From: Lycium barbarum | Taxonomy: Eukaryota > Streptophyta > Magnoliopsida > Solanales > Solanaceae | DNA length: 64,000 nucleotides | Assembly (NCBI RefSeq): GCF_019175385.1 | Contig: NC_083344.1 | Coordinates: 6,610,965-6,674,964 of the forward strand | Reading direction: 5' to 3' | Part shown: positions 21,151 through 33,700 of the stretch, in pieces | Layout: each line of letters begins with the position of its first letter | Numbering within the stretch: position 1 is the stretch's first letter | Position numbers and translations under genes: made by a program | The notes under the pieces: generated by a model | Seen by the model: the letters and a program-made list of their open reading frames with translations, nothing else | Databases searched by the model: none | What the model was told of the DNA's origin: nothing

Positions 21151-24100
21151 TGTCACACCCCATTTTAACCGGGTTGATTTAGGGAGTATGACGTATTGGA
21201 GATTCCTATTTTTTACTTAAGGAGTCGCCACCTAATTAATTTAACGGTGAATTAGGACACCTAGAGGTTAACTAAGGTAAAGTTAAAACTAAACCTCAAT
21301 TAATAGTCTGCTTAACCAGTGCGATTCTAGGTAAGGGCTCTATATTATCCTAAAGGGAAGGGGTTAGGCATCCTTTAGAATCCGCTAACTACGGTTGTCC
21401 GACCAAACTTAGGTTAATTAATTAAGATTAGATGTAATGCTTAAATCTTAAGAAAATAGGTTGTAAATGCTATTAAGGTTTTTAAAGGAAAACATAATAA
21501 TGTTATTTAAACTAACTTGATGAAATACATAGTAGTCCACTTAAAAATAAAACTTATGAAGGTTGTTAAGCTTTAAATAATAATTTTATTTTAAAATGAA
21601 ACTTGCCAAATGTAATGATTTGTATATAAATAGAAGCTTTTAAGAGAACATTTAGTCAATTTAATTTGGAATAAAATGATATTATATGAATATAGTGATA
21701 TAGAAAATCTAAACTTGTTATGAATAGAATGCAAAAAGATTTAAAATAATGTAAATAAAGCTTTAGAATTCAATTGGTTAGATATGCTTAGTTAATCTAA
21801 ACTATTATAGAATGCGAAAGGTGATGGGTTTTTCTTTCTCTTCCTTATTGACTTTATTTAACTATGTTCGGCTAAGATATGTATAATCAAATTAATCTAA
21901 AATGTTCATAAAATACGCTTGGATTAATATTTGTATGTTAGTGACGTTTAATTTTCTGATATAGTAATAAACATAATTCCTTTGATTCAAAATATTCTAT
22001 TTTTTTTAAAATCAATTGTTCTGAAAGTAAATATTAAGATACTATAGATAACTTTAATGTAAAGAGAAGAAAACGAAACTTATGGTATTAATTATTAATT
22101 TCTTTGGATTAACTACCCATTACTAAAACTAAGTCTCATATTAGTCTAGTAAGGTTCATTTGGCTAAGGAAACAAACAAGTAAAGTGTTAGTTGCACAAA
22201 TACATGAAATGAAATAAAGCGGGGGCAAATGATATTAAAATGGGCTCAGCCCACTTTAGGACTGCTGAGAAACTATCACGCTATTGGGCCTTAGCCCAGA
22301 ATTTTCGTCTCTTTTGTTTTGCTGCGGACTGGCTGGACGCGGAAAAGATTTCATTGGGCTTTTAGCCCAACACCGGATGTGAAGGAAGAACGAGCCCCTC
22401 GGACTCGTATATGATGTTCATGCAAAAGAATAGAAAAAAAAAAAGAATTAGTATGTAATCGATGGATGAGGTTAAACATGCAAAAATGTGAACTCGGAAC
22501 AAACATAAACTTACTGAACAAATTACTAAAGGGATTTAAGTAATAAATGGCAAACACGCATAAGTCATGTATTCCTATATCTATGTCAAGTGTATGTACT
22601 GCATTAAGGAGAATGAAAAGAAGAATGGTAAAAACATGGAGATTATATATGAAACCAGAAAACCATCTTGCAGCGGAACTAATCCTATGAATTCAAAGAC
22701 AAACAACTAAATTGGAATGAGTCTAAACCGAAGAAGGAACTCAATTATCAAATTCAACAAACCTTAAGACTGAACGAACCTCATTGAATTCATTATAACA
22801 ACAGAATATGAGGATGACCCAGATCAATGAACAGAATCATGGAAGCAGCATAATGTGCAAAGAAAAAATTCAGAAGCATACGAGGAACAACCATATCTTG
22901 TCACAACACTCAGCAGAGTATTAGTATAGGTTCACGAATGTTGAAATTGAATCTAACATGTTTTTTTTAGCCTTATAAATAAGATTCTGAGGTCATAACA
23001 CTAAAACTAGACAAACAACCAACTTCACAAAGTCATTTTAGGGGGGAGAACATACAAAGGTATGGTTCATCCATTAAATTAAATGGAATTTCATTTTTTA
23101 AATTATATAAAACATTTTGATCTAGGCAAGTTAAACAAACTCCTATGCAACTTAACGTCAAGGTCTAACAATAGTGACATACAAGCAACACTTAAACCCT
23201 GTAAAGCAAAGTCCATCTTTGAAATGCCAGCTACATCAACCAGAGACCAGTTTTATACATACTTAGCCATGATTATATGTTGTCAGGTACCAGACGGCAA
23301 CTCTAAATCATGTATAGATCAGGTAAACCAACAAACAGATTATTCAAATATAGGCATTTTTTGACAACAGTTTTGATTTACACAAGATACCAAAGTTAGC
23401 ATCATATTCAAAACACTCAGTCACATAATTAAATAGACTCCAAATGAACAGGACCTCATAAAGAACAAGAATAACCTATTTTTCATATATCTCCAAACTT
23501 ATGAAACCTACAAGTCCAAGCATGATCATACACCTATCATATACAAGTTGAGTTGACTCACTAATATCACCAGAATTAATCAAACATGTGGCTAAACCTA
23601 GTTAGTTCAAGTAGAGGGATTATAAATCATACATAAGATACTATTGCAGGCTTACACAATAATCATGTTTAGACAGAAGAAGATCATACTCCAATTTCTT
23701 ACCTATTAAGTTCTAGAATTACTTGAGTACCAACAAACAGTTTGAGAGAAGGTATAAAAGTTCACAATATGCTCTTCAGATTTCTATGTTTCAGTTAGGC
23801 AGCTATGGGGGGACAGGGTAAGATAGATTGGCTTAGTAAGCTGATGAAGTCAAAACATTGCATGGAGGATACATAACAGATAGGAAAGCACCTAGTATAT
23901 ACATGCAGTGAAGCAAAGAAAGGCATACATGTGAACCAGTTACACCCAGATCAAGATACAAATAAAGTTACACCATATGCAGATGAGCAGATGCTCATTA
24001 AGAATGAATTCAGATGAAGCAAGGTGCAGGCAAAGATACAACATGAAACATTGAAAACTTAGATTCTTTAAACCAGAGACACTATATTGTATAAGCTAAT

Positions 24101-25959
24101 TGAAGTTGAATTTAGATCCTTATTAATTCTATTCGGATCTAATGATGTCATTTGAATCCTATATTTATCATGCTGAAGAAACATATAAACCAAAACAAAT
24201 TCAAACCAAACCCAACAGAATCAGCATATAGCCTGACATAGAGACATTAATGACATCCTGTTAGTACAGCTCATACTGACCCATAATCATACTACTAAAC
24301 TGGAAGTTAAGCCAAACTAAATAGGAAAAACATCCTTATACTTGCCTTCTGAACCGAGACTGGCCTGACTGGACAGGAATATTGCATAATGCTACTGAGC
24401 TTAACTGAAAATACGCTAACTGAGACAACAATCATGAATGAATGCATAAACATTTACCAGGCCACCAGACTGCAATCAATTAAATAACAAAGAGTTGTAC
24501 ACATACTTAAACAAACTAAACTACATAGTTATATAAAAAAAAAATGCTCAACCACATAAATAGGCCAAACAGAAAACAGACTTATCTAACAAATTAAATC
24601 AACTTAACCAAACTGGTATGCTCGAATCACGGAATAATAAACCCAAGTAACGCAGGACAAACAACGAATGCAAAATAGAATGAAGATAAGGAATGGAGAA
24701 TTACCTCTTTCGGGTGCAGCGAAGTGGGACGAAGGGATCAATATCACCTCGAACACTACAGACTCCGATCTCAAATTTACTCGGACTCGAATCAGTTGCC
24801 GAAACCAAAAGGGAACTAGAATAATTTTCTATTTTTTCGCATAAATATCAAAACAAGATTAAAACTCATGAAGACTTAGTAATTTTCCACAGAAATTTGA
24901 AGTGATCAAAAGAAACTTGAAATTTTAGAGGGTTTCTCGGCTAAACAACTTGTTCTTGAGAATCTCATGAATCGAAAAACCTCAGTTTCCTTGGGGAGTT
25001 TTTGAATAGGAAACCTCTCGGTTCTTGAGGTAATTTCATGAACCAGCAAAATCCCCCTGAAAATGTTCATGACCAACCTCTTTATAAGGTTTAGATTAGG
25101 GTTTAGGAAATGAGGTAAGGAGCGTGTGGGAGCAGATGGTGAGTGGAAGGAGCAGAGGACAAGGAAAGGTGGAGGGAGCGTGAGAGTGAAGGGAGAAAGG
25201 GGTGTGCAGCTGTGAGGGATGGAGAGAAGGAGAAGATGACAAAGAAGAGGGAAAAGAAAGAGAAAGAGGATTGTCGTTTGAATTGGGGAAGAATGAGCAA
25301 TTTAGGGAAAATGAAGTTAAAAAGGAGGAAACATGTGGAGCCCTAAAAAGAAAAGAAGGAAGAAATTAAGATGAAAAGTTACGTGTGGAACCCCAAAAAA
25401 AGGGAAAAGGAGAAAGAAATCAGATGGAAACTTTGAGAAGGATTTTTAATTTTTATTTTTTATTTTTTATGGAATAGGGAAAAAGGTAAATAGAATTATC
25501 AAGAATTTGTCCCTTGTAAAATAATATTTTGACGAAATAAAAATTACAGTGCGTCGTTTTAAAATACGAGCTTCAAAATGAGTCCAATATTGATATACTT
25601 CCGAGCAATTGTTTATGAGGTGAAAATTGCTGATCCTTTCTCCTCTATTTAATTATTCTTGGGCTTCTAATTTAATACAACATATACTATGTAAAGACAA
25701 TTAATAATTAATATGTAGAAAAAATAAAGATTTTATAAAGTATTGTCTTGTAATTAATTTAACAATTCCAAACCCAAAAAATGAAACGATGATGGACATT
25801 TAAAATCTGCGATAAAGTAATGCTCGTGATGTTGAAAATAACTGTAGCAATAATAATAAATAAGAAAAAAAATAGTGAAAATAAAGTATTTAGCTTGTCA
25901 GTAAATTTAGAAATCCGAGTAAGCTAAAAATAAAAGAGGGACAAAATTGGGTGTCAACA
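21151..25959 (-). mobile_element. 4.8-kb solo LTR, Ogre/Tat-like, minus strand
   Basis: 4809 bp, bounded on the plus strand by TGTCACACCCC and GGTGTCAACA, with a 5-bp target duplication. Sense is minus: it begins TGTTGACACCC and ends GGGTGTGACA. I see no coding frame, primer site or second LTR inside, so it is a solo LTR left by recombination, or one very long LTR unit. A minus-strand TATA-like CCTTATAAAGAGG lies at about 25078-25090. A purine-rich block at 25110-25440 would be a pyrimidine-rich leader in sense. The length and ends resemble Ogre/Tat elements; the lineage is inferred. Confidence 0.65.
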
Positions 25960-27018
25960 ATCCAGTCGCATCGCGTGAAGAAAGCGGACCAACCAACTCA
26001 GTCATCAGCATCTCGCGATCCTTCCGCATCGCGGAAGGAAAGCGAGAAGCCTCAGTACTCTGCGCGATCCTTCCGAGATGCGGAAGGAAAGCGGGGTTCT
26101 GCGGAAGTTATCCCGATTAGACTAGGATTTGGATTCCTATATATAGACGTTTTAATAGTTGAGAACGGTGTGCTGGGATTATTCAAGGACTTGTAAGACA
26201 CCGTTCTATTTTTCTCTCTCTAGGTTATTTTCTTTTTCATCTTCTTCAACCCTAGTTTATTCATGGCTTCTTTTGTCTATGATCGAATCATGAGTAGCTA
26301 AACCTCTTAATTCTAGGGTTGTGGCAAAAGACTTGAAAGTTGGTTTGATGACAATTATTATCTATTGATTTTTCATATTTTGGGTTGCTTATTTATTCTT
26401 GATTTTAATTGTTTGATTATCTGGCCAATAGTTAGACACTATCTGTGGTGCGTGAATTGAACTTGAGAAAGGGAATTCATGTACGTAATAAGAATAAATA
26501 GAGTTTGTTCGATTTAATCGTTTCGCTAATGAGGATAGAGATATACCCTTTAGCCCTACTTAGTTGAATACGGAGAAATAAATGCGTTCTTGTTACCTCT
26601 GGTGACCATAGAGATATAGGCATTATAGTAACATCTAAAGGCTTGTGAGTAGTTCGAGAGAATATCATAAAGCATAATTAACCCGTTAACTAGTAACCCA
26701 GGAAATAAAATTGGTGGAATTGTCTGAAGATCAACTGGATTGTCGAAAGCCATAACCCTAGATCTTTCTCTCATATGATAATTCTTACAATCTTTGTCAA
26801 CATAGTCCCAGTCATAAAAACACCCATCACAAATTGTTTACTTTTCAGTTTTAGTTTAGTACAACAACCATCTTGATTTTCACTTTCTTGAATAGTTTCA
26901 TGCGAATTTGAATTAGTTTAACAGTAGAATCTAAGTCTCTGTGGGATCGATATCTGGACTTTATAGTCTATATTACTTGTACGACCACGTATACTTGCGT
27001 GTGCGTTTGGGAGTAACA

Positions 27019-27023
27019 GAGAC
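27019..27023. repeat. Target site duplication GAGAC (right, element A)
   Basis: Copy of 4992-4996. Beyond it the copia leader resumes. Confidence 0.88.
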
Positions 27024-27361
27024 ACTCTCAATATCTAAGTATTTAGTACAAGAAAATAGCACTAAGTGACCAGAAACCAAGAAAAAAAATTAACTTGCTA
27101 AAAAAACCTGTAACTTGCCAGAAATTACAGACCTTGCTAGAATAGAACTCCGGGTACCTTGATGGTCTTACAAGGTCAATTATACAACTAGTTCAGTCAG
27201 ATCCCTTTTATTTTTTTTTAAATTTAAAAATTGGTAAATTGAAGATCCGTCAGGATCTTTGAAACAGATCTGTTTTGCCCGAGTTCAAATGAAATAGAAA
27301 GAAAGCTGAAAGGGAAGGAAGAAAGGATTGGAGAAGGGATTAAACCCTAGCTCTGATACCA
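27024..27361 (-). mobile_element. Copia leader and primer binding site
   Basis: This is the minus-strand continuation of the copia element whose gag is at 3984-4969. The primer site GCTCTGATACCA (27350-27361; TGGTATCAGAGC in sense) is complementary to the initiator tRNA-Met 3' end. The untranslated leader between it and the element A insertion is AT-rich with no frame. Confidence 0.85.
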
Positions 27362-27740
27362 TGAGAAATTAGAAGGATAAGAGGAGAAATTTCGGTAATT
27401 CATGTCTTTATTATTCCCTCAAGCTAATGGATTACATAGTTGTTACTGAGAATAAATAAGGAAAGAAACTAATGAGAATATTACATAATCTCCTAATTTC
27501 TTAATTATAAGGATTTGGAAATATTCTCATATCTACACTAATTATACCATATATATTCTCATATCTATAATATCTAATTACCATACTTAACAACTTAAAT
27601 AATTTGGGGCCTCGGCCCAATATAAGTGCACAAATTTGTGGCCTCAACCAAGTAAGTGCGTCAGAGTGTGGCCTCGGCCAAATATGCGTATACATAAGAC
27701 TGTGCCCTCGAGAAAAGATACATATGTTCAATATTCAACA
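27362..27740 (-). repeat. 5' LTR of the split copia element
   Basis: 379 bp, directly adjoining the primer site, with plus-strand ends TGAGAAATTAG and ATATTCAACA. In sense it starts TGTTGAATATTG and ends TTTCTCA. Three diverged GTGGCCTCGGCC-like units at 27605-27700 form a short internal repeat. The 3' LTR is not in the window. Confidence 0.85.
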
Positions 27741-29149
27741 ATTTATATTAAGGAACTGAGAATCATACCGAAATGCATATCACTGGAATACTGAACATTA
27801 CTATGCTAAGACATGTATTCATGAAATGATTATGGAGTTTAAAGCATTCACTGTTCATAAGAATACTGAGTTTTCATGACTGAGACTCATGGGTTATCAA
27901 ACACGAGTATCTACTGATTACGTACTGAGTTCATGATATTCGGAATGAAAATCATGAACGAATTACGAAACTATATCGTTTAGAGAATAGTAGTTCTGAA
28001 GCTTTTCATGAAACTAGGGCTAACTCTATTTCTGAAGCAATGTAGTAATCATAAAAGAACGTGATGTGGAGAAGATCAATACTTAGCTATAATACCTGTA
28101 ATCGCTCCAATCTAACGAACTAAACTGCTTCTGTGACGAAGAACACTGCAACCCTAACTTTGAATCGCTTGAGAAGGATTACCTTGGAAATCCTATGTTT
28201 TTTTATTAAGAATCATTTATTTAGTGCTATGATTGATTAAGAATTGTAGAGATGTTCTTACCTTGATGTGCGGGTTTGAGAGGAGATAAAATCATCCTTG
28301 AGGGGTTTTCTATGTAGTTGGAATGTTTGACAAAAGAATTTTTGAGTTAAGTGTTGAATTTATAGGATGGGGCATTTAGGACCCCCTAGCTCACTGAGCT
28401 AAGCCTATGGCATGGCTATGTTGTGCTATGAGTGGAAAGGTATTTCAAAGGGCTACAACTTTTATGTAGGAATTGTTCCCAAATTCCCAACGGATTCCCC
28501 TAAATCAGGCTGGAAAACAGATCTATCGAAAACTTAGCCGATTCTATAGAATCTTATGCACCTCGCTATCCGTCTTGATTCCGAGACAACTATTTCCACT
28601 CAAACTCATCCTGATGGAACTTCATATGGCTAGAATGTCACGTTAACACTCATTTAACACGTTCACACCTAACCCAGATTTACAGAGTTCTACAGCCAAC
28701 CCTTATTATGCACCTATGAGTTCACCAAAGACCGTCCATAGGGCTCGTATCACATGGATTTGCAACACCACATAAACCATACAAAGTGTAACCAACAACG
28801 ACTAACCAAAGGTTCATATTCATTAACTTATAAAGCCATTTGTAAGTTATTATGATCCTTAATGTACCTCTCATTCTATTAACCTAAGAGTCCTCGAACT
28901 ATTCTTACGAGAATCAATTCATCATCGTTTGACAACATAAATCCCATATGGTGCTTATAGGTTGAATCGCTCTATGAAGTAGGTGTCACTTATAGCAGAC
29001 TAAATTACTCACATGAATTTGTCACCTAAGACTAGGACTCTCAATACTTATAGAGAACAAGTTCTTACGAAAGGCTCTAATTGCCCTTAAGGTGTATGTG
29101 ATGTATTGCAGTTAGGGGGAAGCTCAACATTCTTGCGTCTAACATCAGA
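27741..29149. other. Unclassified non-coding spacer
   Basis: No convincing coding frame, RNA gene or terminal repeats. The text looks like decayed LTR-retrotransposon sequence, but I could not find paired LTRs, a primer site or target duplications to support an assignment. Confidence 0.5.
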
Positions 29150-29418
29150 AGGAACAATATAAGCGGACATCAAACAATTGGAGTAGAGTGTCTACGATAA
29201 CCTTGAGTTCCTTATAAGGAGAACATATCCTATGGATTCATGCCAGAAAGAAGAAAAGATAGGCACTACATACATTGGATGTAGACTCTTCAACAACCAC
29301 CACAAACAGGCAGTGAACACACGCTAATCTACAAGAGATGACAATTACACAACTATCTTAAAGAACACAACTACAAGAAATGAACGACAAGCTCATTTTA
29401 TAATTAACTATACGATAT

Positions 29419-29433
29419 CCCCCCCCCCCCCCC
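29419..29433. repeat. C15 homopolymer
   Basis: Fifteen C in a row. The matching places in units 2 and 3 are mixed runs such as CCACCCACCTTCCC, so the tract expanded in unit 1 or is an assembly artefact. Confidence 0.8.
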
Positions 29434-30088
29434 AAACCCATATTACAACCACAACCCCAGTCCTTTAACACAAGAAGAACAACCCCAAGTACAACAAAAC
29501 AACACTAACAATCCTTTTACGATTTTCGATCGTCATCCTGTAAGTTCTTAACAACCAAACACATCTAAAGTTCAACCAAGCTAAAGAAGAAGAATCGTAC
29601 CTTACATGCCAAGGACAATCTCTTCTACTCCTTACTTCAACTTAAAGAAACCTTCAATCCAACAATGAAGCGGAAGAAAAAAGTTATACTCGTACTAAGA
29701 ACTCTCCGCAGGAAGAATCACTTCAAAATCTTTTAGAACTTTACTTGGATAATAGAGAAATACTTTGGAGTATTTTTGAGAGCTTTGGATGAAAGATGAA
29801 TTAAGAAAGAGGCTACACCATTTTATACATTTAAAGAACCTTCTCACTGCCTCACTTTCACGATGGAATCATGCCCCGTGAAACCAGTTCACGGTTCGTG
29901 AAACTCCACCGTGATTCATCACAAATTTTCTTAGTCTAGGTATACTTTGGGCAAGATTGAGCAATAGCCTATTTATAAGTTCAATCTGTGTTGACCCGCC
30001 CAAATTTAATCCAAATCGCTCATTTACCACACCTAATTAACATTTTATGATGCAGTAGATAAAAGGTAAAACAAATTATATCCATAGG

Positions 30089-30286
30089 TAGAGGCAGATC
30101 CAATGCATTGGTATCGTGTTCGTTTGAACCTAGTACTTTCAGCACGAAGCATAAATTTATGTGTAAAATTTACTAAAATTGCAATAAATACTAGATATGA
30201 GTCCATAACTTTAAAAATATAACGGGTTCAATGCTAAGAACCTGAAAGATTGAATGCATAAAATTTGAATTCCGAATTCGCCTTTG
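30089..30286. mobile_element. hAT-like MITE (unit 1)
   Basis: 198 bp between 8-bp direct repeats TCCATAGG (30081-30088 and 30287-30294). The ends are TAGAGGCAGATCC and GAATTCGCCTTTG, inverted to each other with mismatches. An 8-bp duplication and GAGGC-type termini fit hAT non-autonomous elements. Confidence 0.6.
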
Positions 30287-30335
30287 TCCATAGGTGCTGA
30301 CAATTTTTCTTCCATTTATATGCGATAAAAATAAG

Positions 30336-30519
30336 TACTCCCTTTGTCCCATTTTATGCAGCACAATTTGACTAAGCATGGAGTTTAAGAAAGAAAGGAA
30401 AACTTTTGAAATTTGTGGTTCCAAACAAGCCTTAAATGGTTTTTAAAAGTAAAAAAAGCTGACATTATTTTTGGGACATCCTAAAAAAGAAAAATGTAAC
30501 ACATAAATTGGAACGAGTA
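30336..30519. mobile_element. Stowaway/mariner-type MITE (unit 1)
   Basis: The ends TACTCCCTTTGTCCCATTTT and ACATAAATTGGAACGAGTA are inverted repeats with TA at the borders. The interior is typical of the common plant family beginning CTCCCTCCGTCCCAATTTATG. It lies about 200 bp beyond the gene's stop codon. Confidence 0.7.
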
Positions 30520-30726
30520 AATAAAAAGCTAGAAGAAAATACTGTAGCATACACAAATCGCAAAGGCAACGCGGAAAAAGGACAAAAAGATCATTAAGTA
30601 AATATTCGAGTCCTCTTTATACAATGAATTTGTTTGATCCATTGAATAATTAACAGTGTATGATAAACTAGAAAAATAATGGTCATCAAGATCAAACATT
30701 CACCTAGAACTAAAGCCAAAGCTAGA

Positions 30727-33700
30727 TTAGAACATCTTCCTCCGTTTCCACTGAGTAGGAATGCTCTGCTCATTTCTAAAGAAATTCCGTGGATCCACAA
30801 TTGATTTGACTTTCACCAACCTATCAAAATTGTTCTTGAAATACTTGGTCCCATATACCCGTCCTTCTTCTAAACTGTGTGAACCATGATCATTCGTACC
30901 AATATCAAGATCTCTGTAATTCAAATAGGCTTGTCTGGGGTTCTTTGAAACATATGGGGTCATAAAACTATACAAATCTCTTATCTGTGAATGGTAATCC
31001 TTTTCTGCCGCTACTCCTCCATCATTCCAATTCACTGAGTACTGAATCTTGAAAAGAATTCCTGCTCTATGGGGAAATGGTGTTTTGTCCTCGGGAATTT
31101 CAGCCATTCTTCCTCCATAAGGATTGAAAACTAGTCCTACTTTTCCCAAAGAAATCATCTTCTGGAAAATTGATTCCAACCTATCTCTGGGAATTGGTAC
31201 TTGTACGTAATCCGATTTTCTTTTCAAGAAATTTAGTGGATCTCCTGCTCTGTTCAACAAGACGTCTGCCTTTGTCGTGTTGTCAAAATTCGCCCACTGC
31301 AGCACTGAATCAATCCAGCTCATTTCGAAACAATCTTGCCTTTTTAAACCCAAAGCAGGGAATTCTTTGCTTACGAGAGACATTAATCTACTAGAATCAC
31401 CAAGGAATAATGCTATGAACGTTGCTCGTATCGTCTTACTGCTCTTTGTCCCCTTCGCCTTGTTTTTGTTTTTTACTGTGATGGGTTGTATAAGAAGCCT
31501 CATGTAGAGACTATTGTCAATTTTGCTAGCAACATTCTGCCACTGGACAACAGCGTCGGTTGCATTCTGCTCTATAAACCTTTCAACTCTGAAGTAAGTC
31601 ACGGTTTGTGGGACTTGCACAAGTTGGATTCTAAAGGCTAAAATGACACCAAAACTAGCACCACCACCTCCTTTAATTGCCCAAAACATGTCTTCACCCA
31701 TGGCTTTCCGGTCAAGAATTCTACCATTAACATCCACAAGTCGAGCATCCAAAACATGATCAACACCGAGTCCAAACTTACGAAGCATGTTCCCATAGCC
31801 ACCCCCACTGAGATGCCCACCAACCCCAACAGTAGGGCAAACACCCGCTGGAAAACCAAGAACGTTACTTTTTCGTCCATATGTTATAATAAAGTTCCCC
31901 CAATGTAGCACCTGCTTCAACCCAAGCGGTTTCATCGGTGACATTTACAAAAATTGACCTGAGATTAAACATGTCAAGCATAATAAAAGGGACATTGGAT
32001 ATATACGAAATACCCTCATAATCATGGCCACCACTACGAATTTTAAGCTGTAAATTAGCCTCTTTGGTACAAAGGACGGCACCTGAGAGAGTCCGGAACC
32101 AAAATGGCCCCAAAAAACCACTTTGAATCAAAATACCCCAATAAAAAAAATGTTACAAAACTATTTTTAGCGCAGTAATTTACTGCGCTAAAGCAGTTCA
32201 CAGAGACGGAGCCATTAACTGCTTTAGCGCAGTATTTTACTGCGTTATAGAAGCTGTTAAAAAAAAAAAATCTATAACGCAGTAAAATACAGCGTTATAG
32301 AAACAGTACAAAAAAAAAAAATTGGCCAACTTTATTTTTTGCAACACTTAGTGTTTTTTTCCATACTTTGACCAATGATTAGTCGTGTGTCAAGACTCCG
32401 AAACGTCAATATTTTATATAGAACCTGATATTTTTTTCTGCGTACAATAATGTAGGCTCAATACATCAAGGATACGTAAAGGTTCGGATCGCCATTTTAG
32501 GGGTTGAAAAGGTGCCCGAAATAAGTTTTGTTTGTAAACTTTAGGTTTAAGTGTTTTATATACATAGACGTCCATTTTTGTTTGAAGACTTGTTGTCATT
32601 AGCTTAATGTTTTTTATTTTTAGCGTTTAGATTTAAGTGTGTTATTTTTAAAGCGTAACTTTATTTCGAATATACGCGATTTTTTGCGCTCGGACGTCCG
32701 ATTTACGCGATTTTTTTTTTTTTTTTGCAACATATTTGAAAGAAAGTTACGCATTAAAAAAATAACACACTTAAGGAACTTAGTGTTTTTTTCCATAAAA
32801 AGATCGCAACATCTTATTTTAATAAATCTTTTCTTTGCAGCACTTAGTGTTTTTTTAATACTTTGACCAATGATTAGTCGTGTGTCAAGACTCCGAAACG
32901 TCAATATTTTATATAGAAACTGATTTTTTTTTTTTTTTGCGTACTATAATGTAGGCTCAATACATCAAGGATACGTAAACATTCGGATAGTCGTTTCAGG
33001 GGTTGAAAAGGTACCCGAAGTAAGTTTTGTTTAAGGTTTAAGTGTGTTATTTTTTAAGGTTTTGATTTAAGCGTGTTATTTTTTAATCAAGACATAACTT
33101 TATTTTGAATATAAATATAATTCTAAAAAATATAGTGAGAAAAACGAGTTGTAAAGTGGTCAAACTTTAGATGGTCATAACTTTGCGCTCGGATGTCCAT
33201 TTTATGGGTTTTTTTTTTTGAACTTGTGTATTTTTTCGAGATCTATGAGGACAAACAGCCGCAAGGCGGTTTGGCCGAGCCGATTTAAAAAAAAAACACC
33301 TTTTATCCCATTCAATTTCAATTTTCCCCCAAATTGGCGTGAAATTTTCAGTTTTATTTTCTTATAAGATGATGATACACAATAGATTTCAACGTAAAAA
33401 TCCTGGGGTAATGTAGCTGTGAATGTCAATTTCACTTCTTTCAATTTTGAAAATAAAGCTAACTAATTTTCTCGACATATAAAGTTGACTAAAATAACCT
33501 TACAGTCAAACACTAAGTTTTTTCAAACAAAACTTACTTCGGGCACCTTTTCAACCCCTAAAATGACGATCCGAATGTATACGTATCCTTGATGTATTGA
33601 GCCTACATTATTGTACGCAGAAAAAAAAATCAGGTTCTATATAAAATATTGATGTTTCGAAGTCTTGACACACGACTAATCGTTGGTCAAAGTATGAAAA

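Larger units (their letters stand above)
4997..27018 (+). mobile_element. Element A: compound Athila-like Ty3/gypsy retrotransposon
   Basis: The outer LTRs begin TGATATTTG and end ACA, and are flanked by GAGAC. Order: LTR, tRNA-Asp primer site, gag-protease-RT-RNaseH-integrase, conserved hairpins, extra ORF, a 307-bp piece of LTR, a second copy of pol 3' end plus hairpins plus extra ORF, and the 3' LTR with a nested solo LTR. The primer site, the single gag-pol frame, the DLGAS protease and the extra ORF after pol fit the Athila lineage. The likely origin is two elements in tandem sharing a middle LTR, after which a deletion removed most of that LTR and the second gag-pol. All coding parts are broken. 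It lies 27 bp upstream of the copia gag ATG. Confidence 0.88.
20849..27018 (+). repeat. 3' LTR of element A, split by a solo LTR
   Basis: LTR parts lie at 20849-21150 and 25965-27018, about 1356 bp together, matching the 5' LTR. The break falls in GGCCATCC/AGTCGC, which is continuous in the 5' LTR. The TATA box is at 26138-26145. The LTR ends GTAACA and is followed by GAGAC. The U3 palindrome cluster at 26008-26095 has one more unit than the 5' LTR. Confidence 0.88.

Noticed and set aside
24700..25346. Open frames around the purine-rich block, encoding Glu/Lys- or Ser/Leu-rich peptides
   Set aside because: They arise from a purine-rich tract that would be the pyrimidine-rich leader of the minus-strand LTR; composition alone keeps them open.
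30191..30424. 77-codon frame downstream of the BBE-like gene, repeated in all units
   Set aside because: It spans the ends of two MITEs; the reading changes with each small indel.
31170..31507. Plus-strand frames opposite the BBE-like pseudogene (and the same at 45369-45706)
   Set aside because: Antisense shadows of a conserved coding sequence; they recur in both units only because the gene does.
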